12,093 nucleotides of DNA from Dehalococcoidia bacterium (GCA_030627025.1 DAOUSX010000010.1:1-12093); one strand, 5' to 3'; positions 1-7,973 are shown, numbered from the stretch's first letter. Program-made: numbers and translations. Notes: generated by a model not told the origin, from the sequence alone.

Positions 1-1175
1 ATCAGGAGACCCCAGGGGTTATTATAGGATAGATAAGGGTCAGTTGGATTGCACCAGGTTTCCGGGGGATAGTCCTTATCCACAGCCAGGTAAGCCCCAT
101 CGTTTACTTTATCACGATGAATGATGCACTGAGTCAGCAGAACCCACTGTCCCCCTTCCATCGCCCCTATCCCACAGTTGAATGCAAATCGTTTTGCGGC
201 ACTTGAGCCATCGAAGGACAGCGATAAGCCGCCATCACCTTCAACTATAAGCTCTAGCGGCATATTGGACAATGCTTCTGTGGTTGCCTGGGGTTTCAAC
301 TGAATGGGCCCCGTGCTGCTACCCATCAATGATAAAGCTCTATACCTTCCGGGAATCAAAAGTTGCCTGACGCGGGCAATGAAAGTTCTCCTCCCATCCT
401 CTATTGCCTCCCGAATGAATCTTTTGTAGTACTCTATTCCCCCATCTTTTATGAAATCGAGGGTCGCATCCCTTATCATCAGACATCCTGACAACCTACA
501 CTTCTCATCCAGTTCCCAGAACATAGGAGTTCGCACAGCCCTTCTGGCACCGATCATATGGTCCTTCCATATTTGATCATTGGAGCCTATCTTCAGACAC
601 GTATAGTGGACGCCGTCATCAAAGCGCTCAACAGTGCATGTCAGATCGTGGCCGGGGACAATGCCTCCAATGTCCACTTGATGAGTCACTCCCCCCACCC
701 AGCCAACAAGCTCGTCTTCCCAGAAAATGGGAATGAGCGTCTGGACATCGCTGGTATGAACGTTCCCGCACAGGCAGTCGTTGTTAAGAAAAATATCTCC
801 GGGATTGATGCCAACATCTTCTTCGTAGTTCTCCCTTATTATGAACTTTATAGCCTCGCTCATCGTGTGCACATGGACCATGATTCCAGTAGAGACGACA
901 ACTGAATCTCCCTCCGGACTGTACAGAGCAAAACAGAGCTCTCCAATTTCCTTCACGATTGGAGAGGCAGCTACATGCAAGGCAGTCTCCCAGGCAGATT
1001 CACTAGCCCCCCTCAGCCTGGCATAAGCTCTTTCATACTTAAACGGGTCCTTCTCCTTCAACTCCAATTTATCTATCCCGTAATACCTCCCCGTTTCCTT
1101 GAACAACTGCTCGCTCTCCTGGATCATCTCCTTGAGAGTCTTTCCGTTCCAGCCTATTGGTTTTCCTTTTTTCAT
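1..1175 (-). CDS. acxB: Acetone carboxylase alpha subunit-like (hydantoinase B/HyuB family), 3' end outside window
   Basis: Seen: an open frame of 391 codons from ATG at 1175 to the left edge with no stop. Family members are about 770 residues, so roughly the N-terminal half is present. Residues line up well with my memory of the Xanthobacter acetone carboxylase alpha chain: a SPIV...GELCFALY segment (71-85), NNDCLCGNVHTSD (131-143) and GWVGGVTH (158-165). E79, H140, D143 and H165 fall where I recall the catalytic manganese ligands of that enzyme. Known role: the alpha subunit binds the metal and joins activated ketone to activated bicarbonate, giving acetoacetate in the acetone enzyme. It starts 14 nt after the beta-subunit stop, with a G-rich Shine-Dalgarno at 1185-1190, so co-translation with acxA is likely. 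The real substrate could be another ketone (butanone, acetophenone) or, less likely, a hydantoin. Confidence 0.87.
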   Translation of the reverse strand, partial: MKKGKPIGWNGKTLKEMIQESEQLFKETGRYYGIDKLELKEKDPFKYERAYARLRGASESAWETALHVAASPIVKEIGELCFALYSPEGDSVVVSTGIMVHVHTMSEAIKFIIRENYEEDVGINPGDIFLNNDCLCGNVHTSDVQTLIPIFWEDELVGWVGGVTHQVDIGGIVPGHDLTCTVERFDDGVHYTCLKIGSNDQIWKDHMIGARRAVRTPMFWELDEKCRLSGCLMIRDATLDFIKDGGIEYYKRFIREAIEDGRRTFIARVRQLLIPGRYRALSLMGSSTGPIQLKPQATTEALSNMPLELIVEGDGGLSLSFDGSSAAKRFAFNCGIGAMEGGQWVLLTQCIIHRDKVNDGAYLAVDKDYPPETWCNPTDPYLSYNNPWGLL

Positions 1176-1189
1176 TTGTACTAACCCCC

Positions 1190-3328
1190 CTATTTAATTT
1201 TCAAGTGAAAGAGCTTGTACTGGTCCAGATATGTCTCTGAATTTGGAGGAAGCAATAGGGTCGTGACCGGAGATTCTATCACTGCAGGTCCCTTCACTCT
1301 ATTCCCGGGCTTTAGCAGATCCCACTCCCACAGTGATGCCTCATACCACTTCCCTTCCCAGTAGATATCTCTTTTGCCTTTCGCCGCTGCTTCGTCTGGC
1401 TTTTCCCCACTTAGGTCGAAGGAAGGAATCTCCGGTTTCACCACGGGCATCGCACCAACTCCTATTAGCTTTGTGATAGCGTATCCAAGCTCAGGGCTCT
1501 TCGTACCTCTTTTAAATATCTCCTCAAAGCGCTTGTCATACCTGCTTGTAATCTCTTTCATATCCCCTGCTTCCAGCGTATCAGAGGGTGAATCAACCTC
1601 CAGATCATCGAGCATTCCCATATATTGCAACCTGGTAGACGGTCTGAATTCTACTTCCTCTGGATTCATGCCATCCCGCTCAAACTCTTTGCAAATCCTT
1701 TCTTTCAATTCGGCATAGCCCACTGTGCTGGACATAGCCACAATAGCATCGAAACTCCCATCTGGCGGCAATATGAGGTCCAGACTCTTCTCATAGCGGT
1801 AAGCATAATCACCACATACACATCCAAATGCTGAGAAGGCGGCAGCCCAGGAAGGGATCAGGATATCCTGGAAGTTCATCCCCTTGGTAAAACCGGCGAC
1901 TTGAAGAGGACCTCCCCCGCCATAACATAACAGAACATAATTCTCGGGGCGATAGCCCATCCCCTCAACTATCCCTGTTATAAAACTCGCTTGGTCTAGC
2001 TGGATCAGGTCGAGCATGCCCTTGGCAGTCTCATATGGTTCCTTGCCCACCGGGTCAGCAAGTTGCTCCTTGACGGCTTTAAATGCTCTATCCTTGTTTA
2101 ACGGTATATCACCTCCAATGAAGTAATCAGGATTAAGGTATCCTAAAATAAGGGCACAATCGGTTGCCGTCACAGTCTGGACGTTGGCTTTCTCGTTGCA
2201 AACTCCTACCAGATATCCCGCGGAATCAGGCCCGTATTCCAGTCTTTTGGTTATCTTATTATATCTTAGATATGCACCAGTCCCGGCAGCCATTGACCTC
2301 AGACCAATCATTGGTATATTTAACAGGAAACCTCCCACAATGCTCTCCCACCTGGTAGGAACATATCTTTCAGATATAAGGGAAACATCAAAGGTTGTCC
2401 CGCCACCATCAACACCTATTACATTTGCTATCCCTAATTTGTTTGCTAGGTATGCACCGCCAACAGTCCCTCCGATTGGTCCTGACATTAACGTTGTGAC
2501 TAACCTCTCATGCTCAGGAGAAACCGTACTACCATAACAGGTTAAAACTCTAAACGGAGCCTTTGCCCCTTTCTCTCTAAAACTTTGCTGAATCCTACGT
2601 AATTGCTCTCTTGATGGTTCAGCAGCGTACTGCTCAACTATCATGGTGTTCAATCTTGGCGTCTCACCTCTGATAGGGGCAACATCGTAAGATATCAGCA
2701 CACTGACATCTTTGCCTTTTTCCTTGATGATATCCTCGGCAATTTCCTTTACTCTTCGCTCGTGGGTTGGGTCTCTATATGAGCTGAGAAGGCATACACA
2801 GATAACAGTGACCCCCAGATCGAGTAATTCCTCCACCGCCTCCCTCACGTCATCCTCGTAGAGGGGAATCAACTCCTCACCAATGAAGTTCACTCTCTCA
2901 CGAACTCCCCTTATCTTCTCTCGGGGAACGAGAGGCTCAGGATGTTTATGCTCCCGGGCGTGCAGCCTTCCGGCGTAAGGCAAACCCGCCCAGCATTGCA
3001 TACCCCTTCCAAGCTGGTGAAGGTCTTCAAAGCCGGCACTTGTTATCACCCCAATATTCTCATTCCCCTCCCTCTGGAGAAGCCTGTTGACCATAACGGT
3101 GCCAGAATAAATCGAAATGTCGATATCCTTGATCGCCTTCTCAGAGTCAAGATCCCAATAACCACAGGCGCTTCCCATTGCATTCAAGATTCCCTGTGAT
3201 TCATCCTTCGGAGTGGTCACTGCCTTACCCACAGTGAATTCCCCTTCGGTATCCATGATCACTGCGTCGGTCATAGTTCCACCGGTATCTATTGCTACAG
3301 ACTTAAGGACCCTCTCTCCTTCTTTCAT
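1190..3328 (-). CDS. acxA: Acetone carboxylase beta subunit-like (hydantoinase A/HyuA family), ATP-binding
   Basis: This is the nucleotide-binding subunit that in acetone carboxylase uses ATP to activate ketone and bicarbonate. I place the start at ATG 3328 (712 aa, close to the roughly 717 aa of the Xanthobacter chain) because a perfect AAGGAGG lies 8 nt upstream. A TTG 13 codons further upstream (3367) has no ribosome binding site. From that ATG, an ASKHA-type phosphate-binding loop DTGGTMTD is at 14-21, SGPIGG at 282-287, the second nucleotide motif VDGGGTTFD at 306-314 and YGGGGP at 469-474. Stretches such as LGYLNPDYFIGG and PSWAAAFSAFGC match my recollection of AcxA more closely than oxoprolinase or plain hydantoinase A. 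It is first in the leftward operon, directly before the alpha subunit. The exact ketone substrate is inference. Confidence 0.88.
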   Translation of the reverse strand: MKEGERVLKSVAIDTGGTMTDAVIMDTEGEFTVGKAVTTPKDESQGILNAMGSACGYWDLDSEKAIKDIDISIYSGTVMVNRLLQREGNENIGVITSAGFEDLHQLGRGMQCWAGLPYAGRLHAREHKHPEPLVPREKIRGVRERVNFIGEELIPLYEDDVREAVEELLDLGVTVICVCLLSSYRDPTHERRVKEIAEDIIKEKGKDVSVLISYDVAPIRGETPRLNTMIVEQYAAEPSREQLRRIQQSFREKGAKAPFRVLTCYGSTVSPEHERLVTTLMSGPIGGTVGGAYLANKLGIANVIGVDGGGTTFDVSLISERYVPTRWESIVGGFLLNIPMIGLRSMAAGTGAYLRYNKITKRLEYGPDSAGYLVGVCNEKANVQTVTATDCALILGYLNPDYFIGGDIPLNKDRAFKAVKEQLADPVGKEPYETAKGMLDLIQLDQASFITGIVEGMGYRPENYVLLCYGGGGPLQVAGFTKGMNFQDILIPSWAAAFSAFGCVCGDYAYRYEKSLDLILPPDGSFDAIVAMSSTVGYAELKERICKEFERDGMNPEEVEFRPSTRLQYMGMLDDLEVDSPSDTLEAGDMKEITSRYDKRFEEIFKRGTKSPELGYAITKLIGVGAMPVVKPEIPSFDLSGEKPDEAAAKGKRDIYWEGKWYEASLWEWDLLKPGNRVKGPAVIESPVTTLLLPPNSETYLDQYKLFHLKIK

Positions 3329-3336
3329 GTCGCTAA

Positions 3337-3343
3337 CCTCCTT
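3337..3343 (-). promoter_or_regulatory. Ribosome binding site of acxA
   Basis: AAGGAGG on the minus strand, 8 nt before ATG 3328. It decides the start of the beta subunit in favour of this ATG over the TTG at 3367. Confidence 0.85.
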
Positions 3344-3357
3344 ATTTTCACCAGTGA

Positions 3358-3386
3358 ATTCTACCAAAGATCCACATAACCCACAA
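3358..3386 (-). promoter_or_regulatory. Candidate sigma70-like promoter of the acx operon
   Basis: On the minus strand, TTGTGG (3386-3381) is followed after 17 nt by TAGAAT (3363-3358). The -10 box matches 5 of 6 consensus bases and the -35 only 3 of 6. Transcription would begin near 3351, leaving a leader of about 23 nt that contains the AAGGAGG. This would place the upstream TTG at 3367 outside the transcript. Assigned by eye only. Confidence 0.4.
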
Positions 3387-3422
3387 GAGCCTGTACGTAC
3401 GAATTGCCCTGGCTCCTGGTCA

Positions 3423-3520
3423 ATAAACGCGCAAATGATCGGCGGAAGCGGGCTTTATAACATAGAGCGTCTAAGGTAGACCAGGTAAAAGTGACTACGC
3501 CTTTCGGCATCTATCAGCCT
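3423..3520 (+). pseudogene. Relic of methylthioadenosine phosphorylase (MTAP) 5' end, frameshifted
   Basis: Plus-strand translation from 3435 gives MIGGSGLYNIERLR and then a stop at 3477. IGGSGLY is the N-terminal phosphate-binding signature of the MTAP/purine nucleoside phosphorylase family. In another frame, 3485-3517 reads VKVTTPFGIYQ. This matches the next conserved MTAP block (a valine-rich strand, then TPFG) at about the right distance, so the two pieces are one gene broken by a frameshift. The expected start appears as ATA-AAC-GCG-CAA at 3423, with no start codon or ribosome binding site and about two codons missing before IGG. The relic stops just short of the 3' end of the permease gene at 3526. 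It covers about 35 codons of a gene that is normally 260-290. Confidence 0.72.
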
Positions 3521-3525
3521 TTATA

Positions 3526-5115
3526 TTAAGTGAAATAGAGATAAGCCGTGAATACCGCAGTGAGGGCGATGAGAGACAGACAAACTGCTAGCATTATGCG
3601 ATACTGTCGGTTAATCTTCTTAAGTGCTTCTCCAGTCGCTCTCATTGGCGCTCTTAGTTCAGTCCACTCCTCCTCAGGTATTGTTTCATCGTCGTCCACT
3701 TTCATTATCTTTTCCCTGAATTCTTCGAAAGGTGGAGGAGCCTCCATCTTCTTCCTGGTGGCGAAGTAAATGACTAGCCCAAATATTGCGAATAGCAGCC
3801 CTATGCCTGTCGAAATTATTTCCCCCATGAATACAGAAACTCCCATCTCTAAAGCTATCTGCGTACCAATATAGTATGTCAGACCAACAGCGAGGGCAGC
3901 ACTGAAGACTATTGCCAGGATTGGAGCAACCATGTGTACTTTAAATGGGCGTTCGATGTTGGGCTTTCGTTTTTTGAGCATAATAATGGACAGCATCAGC
4001 ACAATGTAGAGAACAAGCGACGCTACACATGCTCCGGCGCCCAATATCATGACCAGATTGGGGGCAATAACAACAAAGAATAATATAGCCACAAATATTA
4101 ATGCGTTAACAGGTGTTTTGAATTTCGAGCTCAGACGTCCAAACCATCCTGGTATTACTCCTTCCCTACCAGTAGCATAAAGGGTCCTTCCTGTCTCACT
4201 TAGATTGGCATTGAGTGTTGGAGGATGCATACCGACAGCGGCAGCAAGGGCAATCATGGCAATGGCGAAACCACCGACACCGGCATATTGAGTTGCTAGG
4301 GCAACAGGTGCTTGAGGATCACCGAGAACTGAAGCAGGCGCTAGACCTAAAGATATGCCGATCACCCAGGCATTCACCAAGAACACAAGCATAACGGAAA
4401 TAAGAAACCCCTTTGGCAGTATGGTTAGGGGATGCTTAACTTCGCCAGCCAGTGTACCCCCCAGCTCCGTTCCAACAAATGCCCAATAAGCCAATCCCAC
4501 TGCCATCAAAAATAGTAGGGGGGTTATTCCCTCAGCGAAGAACGGCTGTTGGTATAATTCCATCTGAGTATGGGGCATCGCCAATGCCCCCCAAATAATC
4601 AAAGCGACGAACATAAAGCCAAGTAAGTAAAATTGCGCTCGGGAAAAAATCTTCACTCCGAGAATGTTTATGACGCACACTGCGACCACCAGCAGGCATG
4701 CAATTATGGCATCTGGAAGGACAGCTAATGCTGGTATTAAGTATTTAATATAGTACGCAAAGGAAAGGCTCTCCGTTCCGCCACTTCCCAAAATCAAGGC
4801 GAGCATCGGTAAAAGCATAAGCATCAAAAGGAGATTGGCCACCCCAGGCGGAAGGCCATATCGTATGCTGGATATCGGACCGCCGGAATAAGGAAAGATG
4901 GTCGCTATCTCCGCCATGCTCATTACCACAATCAAAGATATGGCGAAGGCGAGAAATAATACGAGCAGAACGCTGGGGCCGGCAATCGATGCAGCCATGG
5001 GAACGAAGATCATCGTCCCACAGCCTATAGTAAGCCCGGTATTGATTAGGACAAATTCGATAAAGCCTATCTTTCTTACAGCCTGGGTCTCTTCAGCCGG
5101 TCTAGCAGTATCCAA
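3526..5115 (-). CDS. APC-superfamily amino acid permease with C-terminal extension
   Basis: An integral membrane transporter of the amino acid-polyamine-organocation type, 529 aa from a TTG start at 5115. AAGGAT 5 nt upstream supports that start, and no better in-frame ATG lies nearby. By eye there are twelve core membrane segments. The first (about 17-46) carries the glycine-rich TGLTIGCGTMIF segment typical of APC helix 1, and segment 6 has FVGTELGGTLAGEVKHP, the usual helix-6/loop signature. Unusually, the core is followed by a charged segment (about 454-506, rich in E, D and K) and a thirteenth hydrophobic segment (507-529). The substrate is not readable from sequence. It is monocistronic in appearance, with MTAP relics just beyond both ends. 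Confidence 0.85.
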   Translation of the reverse strand: MDTARPAEETQAVRKIGFIEFVLINTGLTIGCGTMIFVPMAASIAGPSVLLVLFLAFAISLIVVMSMAEIATIFPYSGGPISSIRYGLPPGVANLLLMLMLLPMLALILGSGGTESLSFAYYIKYLIPALAVLPDAIIACLLVVAVCVINILGVKIFSRAQFYLLGFMFVALIIWGALAMPHTQMELYQQPFFAEGITPLLFLMAVGLAYWAFVGTELGGTLAGEVKHPLTILPKGFLISVMLVFLVNAWVIGISLGLAPASVLGDPQAPVALATQYAGVGGFAIAMIALAAAVGMHPPTLNANLSETGRTLYATGREGVIPGWFGRLSSKFKTPVNALIFVAILFFVVIAPNLVMILGAGACVASLVLYIVLMLSIIMLKKRKPNIERPFKVHMVAPILAIVFSAALAVGLTYYIGTQIALEMGVSVFMGEIISTGIGLLFAIFGLVIYFATRKKMEAPPPFEEFREKIMKVDDDETIPEEEWTELRAPMRATGEALKKINRQYRIMLAVCLSLIALTAVFTAYLYFT

Positions 5116-5120
5116 CTTTT

Positions 5121-5126
5121 ATCCTT
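5121..5126 (-). promoter_or_regulatory. Ribosome binding site supporting the TTG start of the first permease
   Basis: AAGGAT on the minus strand, 5 nt upstream of TTG 5115. It is the main reason for accepting a TTG start here. Confidence 0.6.
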
Positions 5127-5228
5127 TTTCCTGCGGGCTTTCGAGGTTCGTTATACTCTTTTTCTAATCTATTGCCCGAACTTCTGTAATTCTCTCGCTT
5201 TTCTAATTATGCGTTTTATTTGTTTGCC

Positions 5229-5258
5229 ACTTTATCAGAAAACAATGCTTTATGACAA
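5229..5258 (-). promoter_or_regulatory. Weak candidate promoter of the first permease
   Basis: On the minus strand, TTGTCA (5258-5253, 5 of 6 consensus) is followed after 18 nt by TAAAGT (5234-5229, 4 of 6). It would give a leader of roughly 105 nt before the TTG start. The surrounding 5116-5331 is AT-rich and otherwise holds nothing I can name. Confidence 0.28.
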
Positions 5259-5331
5259 TACCCCCATCAAAAAAAATCGAGTATGAAGTGCACCAGTGTA
5301 TAACCAGGTTTCGTAAGTTCAAAAAAAGTTA

Positions 5332-5370
5332 ATTCCAAAAGCGAAGGTAGGAATTATTGGCAGGCTTTGT
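5332..5370 (+). pseudogene. Second, shorter relic of an MTAP 5' end
   Basis: The plus strand reads ATT-CCA-AAA-GCG-AAG-GTA-GGA-ATT-ATT-GGC, that is IPKAKVGIIG. The intact gene at 12056 reads MPQAKIGVIGG over the same codons. Differences fall largely at third positions or are conservative (V/I, I/V), which is what divergence as a coding sequence leaves. The start has become ATT. After IIG, the expected GGSGLY codons appear only as GGC-AG-G-CTTTGT, as if about five bases were deleted. Homology then fades just before the 3' end of the second permease at 5385. It could be chance over so short a stretch, but the same motif occurs twice more in this window in the same orientation. Confidence 0.52.
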
Positions 5371-5384
5371 CCAAATGTTTTTCT

Positions 5385-6785
5385 TTACGAGGTCTTCCCG
5401 AGAAAGGTGAGCGATACATGCCCACATATGCCCTTCTTTGGTATATCATTCAGGTCTATCCCCTTCTTCGCTCTCAAATAACGATTCCTTGCATGATAGT
5501 ATATAACTCCTACAACCATCCATGCTACGAAGAGAGCAAAACCAGGTGGACTTTCCATTCCAAGTGCGAGTATGAAAAAAATACCAAACAATATAGCTAA
5601 ACTCGGAAGTAACCAGACCCAGAGTCCTTTTACTCTAAAGGGTGCTTTGTCATAAACATCAGGCATCCTGCGTGGTAATAGATATGCAGCAATAAGTATC
5701 GGAATAAGAAGGACGATAGAACCAATAGATGCAGTTACACCGAGGATCACCAGTGAACTCGCTCCTATAGGAAGGGCAGATAAGGAAATAAGGTACATGG
5801 CAAGCAGACCCCAATGAGGCGTCCCATACTTCTTATTCACTGCAGCTAAAGGCTTGGGGATTACCTCATCATCAGCTAAAACTAAGAAATACCTCGAGCC
5901 ATACATGTACGTGGCATTCAAAGTAGTGGCCATAGCCAGTAGTCCTCCTCCAACAATGAAGAATATCGCCAGTGGACTGGAAAGGAATCGTTCCGCAGAT
6001 ATGGATAAAGGTTGATTTGCACTGATTTCCCATGGAACCACACCAACAGCAACTAATCCGATAAGCGTGTACAACACAATAACTATGGGGATTGATAGGG
6101 CAAATGAGCGAGGTATAGTTCTTCCAGCATCTTTTATTTCAGCACCCAGGTCTATGATGTAGTTTGCCCCCATGTAAGCAAAGAAAAGGAAGCCTGCGGC
6201 AATGGCAACGCTTCCAATTCCCTTGGGAAACAAGGGGACCAGATTGGAAGAGTCAATATTCGGTATGCCACCACAAATATAGGTGAATAAAGCCGCTATC
6301 AGGACGAAAAACATGGCAATCTGTACCTTACTAGCAATTTTTATACCAAGGAGATTTATGAGGAAGAAAAAGGTTAGCGCAATCACTGCTATGCTTGTTC
6401 TTGGCAGAAATGGAAAAAGCACCTGAAAATAATCTGCAAATGTATATGCATAAAGTGGTAATCCACCTAAAAGTATTCCCATCATGATTCCCCACACACC
6501 CATAAATCCCCAGAACGGAGAAAATATCCTGCTCGGGTATCTAAAACTACCGCCAACTGTGGGAAGCGCAGAGCCGAGCATACCAAGCGGGAGTACAGCA
6601 AATACCATGGGTAAAGCCGCTATGATGAATGCAATAGGAACTGCTGAGCCACTTATCCCTATGGCTATGCCGGTTAAGGCAAAAATGCCAGCACCGACCA
6701 TGGCTCCTATCTCTATGGATACCGCGTCCGCTAACCCTAATTCTTTCTTGAGTCCTAATTCTCCTGCATCTGCCCTTTTTTTCAT
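5385..6785 (-). CDS. APC-superfamily amino acid permease
   Basis: A 466-residue membrane protein with about twelve hydrophobic segments, the standard APC size. The first helix carries EIGAMVGAGIFALTG (25-39), the substrate- and cation-binding glycine-rich motif of this superfamily. The sixth segment region has FFAYMGANYIIDLGAEIKDAGRTIP, the conserved helix-6 and loop motif. The middle segment LNATYMYGSRYFLVLADDEVIPK is also family-typical. The start is ATG 6785 behind AAGGCG. The gene follows the PLP enzyme by 102 nt on the same strand, which suggests import or export of that enzyme's amino acid substrate, though the link is only positional. It is only distantly similar to the neighbouring permease, so the two are not a recent tandem duplication. 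Its 3' end abuts the MTAP relic at 5332-5370. Confidence 0.86.
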   Translation of the reverse strand: MKKRADAGELGLKKELGLADAVSIEIGAMVGAGIFALTGIAIGISGSAVPIAFIIAALPMVFAVLPLGMLGSALPTVGGSFRYPSRIFSPFWGFMGVWGIMMGILLGGLPLYAYTFADYFQVLFPFLPRTSIAVIALTFFFLINLLGIKIASKVQIAMFFVLIAALFTYICGGIPNIDSSNLVPLFPKGIGSVAIAAGFLFFAYMGANYIIDLGAEIKDAGRTIPRSFALSIPIVIVLYTLIGLVAVGVVPWEISANQPLSISAERFLSSPLAIFFIVGGGLLAMATTLNATYMYGSRYFLVLADDEVIPKPLAAVNKKYGTPHWGLLAMYLISLSALPIGASSLVILGVTASIGSIVLLIPILIAAYLLPRRMPDVYDKAPFRVKGLWVWLLPSLAILFGIFFILALGMESPPGFALFVAWMVVGVIYYHARNRYLRAKKGIDLNDIPKKGICGHVSLTFLGKTS

Positions 6786-6887
6786 TGCATCGCCTTTTAT
6801 CGCTTATTGTTACTCGTGATTGGAACTGCTTTAAGTAAGGCTAAGCGATGAGAGTTTTTGAAAATAAACCTCTGTTTCAATGCTATC

Positions 6888-7973
6888 TTATTGAATATAG
6901 GGGATTAAATTGCTGCTAAAAAACTTGTGGAATGATTTTGGTAACTTATTATAATCGTGTTCTTCTTTGATAATGGGAGTGAGGTCCACCGAACTAAAAG
7001 TGTTCCAGAAAAGGATCGGGGCATGTTCATGGTCTTTTTGAGTCCTCACAAAATGCAGTAGCGCCGCAAAAGCCTTGGCAGTATAGGTTAGGTCTAACTT
7101 TACATTCTCGGTCTTCTGAAGAATTTCCATTGCTTCCTTTCCTTGAGAGGTAGGCACACCATAGCCCCCTCCACAAAAATCATGCAAAACATACATATCT
7201 TCACCACTGAACCTGATAACGGGAACGTTTCTATCATATTTCCTCATCAAATCAACTACCTTATTAGCTAGATTTGCGGTTGTTTTCTCATTTGCCAGCC
7301 ACCGATATGAAACGCGAACACCTACTATTGTCGAATTCAGACCGGCTAACCTACTTCCCACAAGGAGTCCCGCCATTGTCCCTTTAGACCCCAAGGCGAC
7401 AAATATGTATTTCGGTTCTGGAATCTCTCCAGCATCGATTTGTCTTTTTAATTCGAAAGCGGCGGCAACAAGGCCCAAGCTTCCCCGTGGCGAAGAGCCT
7501 CCCGGAGGAAGATAATAAATATTGCGTTTCGACAGGAAATGCCAAATTGATTTTGAAACAGCTCCGGCAGTATTTCTGACATAACAGAGTTGTGCCCCAA
7601 AATGTTGGAAAAGAAGAAGATTTTCTTGAACATGCGTGGTAACTGGCTGGTCAACCAGCAATAAAAGAGTATTCAGCCCGAGGCGGTTACCATGTATCGC
7701 AGTGGCAAGACCATGGTTTGTTCCTATCCCTCCATAAGTCATAATAATTTTCTTTTTTTTCTGAAGCGCATCAGGAAGTGTGAACTCCAATTTCCGTACC
7801 TTATTCCCCCCATAGTAGTCCGATGATTTATCATCTTCTTTTATCCAAATATCTTCGTAACCGAGCTCCTCCCCCAACATCTCCAATTTTCTTACTGGTG
7901 TAGGGAAATTGCCTAAGCTACGCCACGGGATATCCCTAAAGCCGGAATACATCTCAAATAGTATGGGGCCCAT
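6888..7973 (-). CDS. PLP-dependent enzyme, ACC deaminase/D-cysteine desulfhydrase family
   Basis: A 361-residue fold-type II PLP protein. GGNKVRKLE (55-63) supplies the expected PLP lysine, K58. GGIGTNH (81-87) corresponds to the family GGxQSNH loop that holds the substrate carboxylate, with S changed to T. The phosphate loop reads ALGSKGTMAG (193-202), where family members usually have GSGGT. Near the C-terminus, YGVPTSQG (271-278) and YTAKAF (297-302) are typical, but the usual FxHTGG is replaced by FWNTFS (322-327). The fold is secure and the reaction is not: it may deaminate an amino acid, release sulfide from cysteine, or do something else. It starts 37 nt after the third Fe-S/CCG gene with no strong ribosome binding site, and may be its distal operon member. 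An in-frame ATG at 7952 is a possible alternative start. Confidence 0.8.
   Translation of the reverse strand: MGPILFEMYSGFRDIPWRSLGNFPTPVRKLEMLGEELGYEDIWIKEDDKSSDYYGGNKVRKLEFTLPDALQKKKKIIMTYGGIGTNHGLATAIHGNRLGLNTLLLLVDQPVTTHVQENLLLFQHFGAQLCYVRNTAGAVSKSIWHFLSKRNIYYLPPGGSSPRGSLGLVAAAFELKRQIDAGEIPEPKYIFVALGSKGTMAGLLVGSRLAGLNSTIVGVRVSYRWLANEKTTANLANKVVDLMRKYDRNVPVIRFSGEDMYVLHDFCGGGYGVPTSQGKEAMEILQKTENVKLDLTYTAKAFAALLHFVRTQKDHEHAPILFWNTFSSVDLTPIIKEEHDYNKLPKSFHKFFSSNLIPYIQ

Noticed and set aside
558..905. Plus-strand open frame opposite the alpha subunit
   Set aside because: It is a shadow of the acxB frame, which runs unbroken across it with strong family similarity, and it has no ribosome binding site.
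2184..2537. Plus-strand open frame opposite the beta subunit
   Set aside because: It is antisense to conserved acxA coding sequence, with no family motif and no start signals.
3328..3367. Upstream TTG start for the acetone carboxylase beta subunit
   Set aside because: It has no ribosome binding site and would lie upstream of the candidate transcription start, whereas ATG 3328 has a perfect AAGGAGG at 8 nt.
3393..3400. Palindrome GTACGTAC upstream of acxA as an operator
   Set aside because: A single 8-bp palindrome with no second copy or known regulator nearby.
3415..3485. 7-bp inverted repeat CCTGGTC/GACCAGG around the first MTAP relic, possible mobile-element ends
   Set aside because: It is too short, has no target-site duplication, and does not recur around the second relic.
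3498..3513. Small GNRA hairpin (GCC-GAAA-GGC on the minus strand) after the first permease, possible terminator
   Set aside because: The stem is about 5 bp including a wobble pair, the T-run is short and displaced, and the bases are explained by the conserved TPFG codons of the MTAP relic.
6799..6849. 8-bp inverted repeat atcgctta/taagcgat upstream of the second permease
   Set aside because: It is single, short and 35 nt apart, with no recognisable operator. Chance is a reasonable explanation.
6858..6895. Overlapping AT-rich inverted repeats TTCAAT/ATTGAA and TTGAAA/TTTCAA after the PLP gene, possible terminator or switch
   Set aside because: Stems are only 6 bp, contain one G-C pair each, and no T-tract follows directly. 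This is expected by chance in AT-rich spacer.
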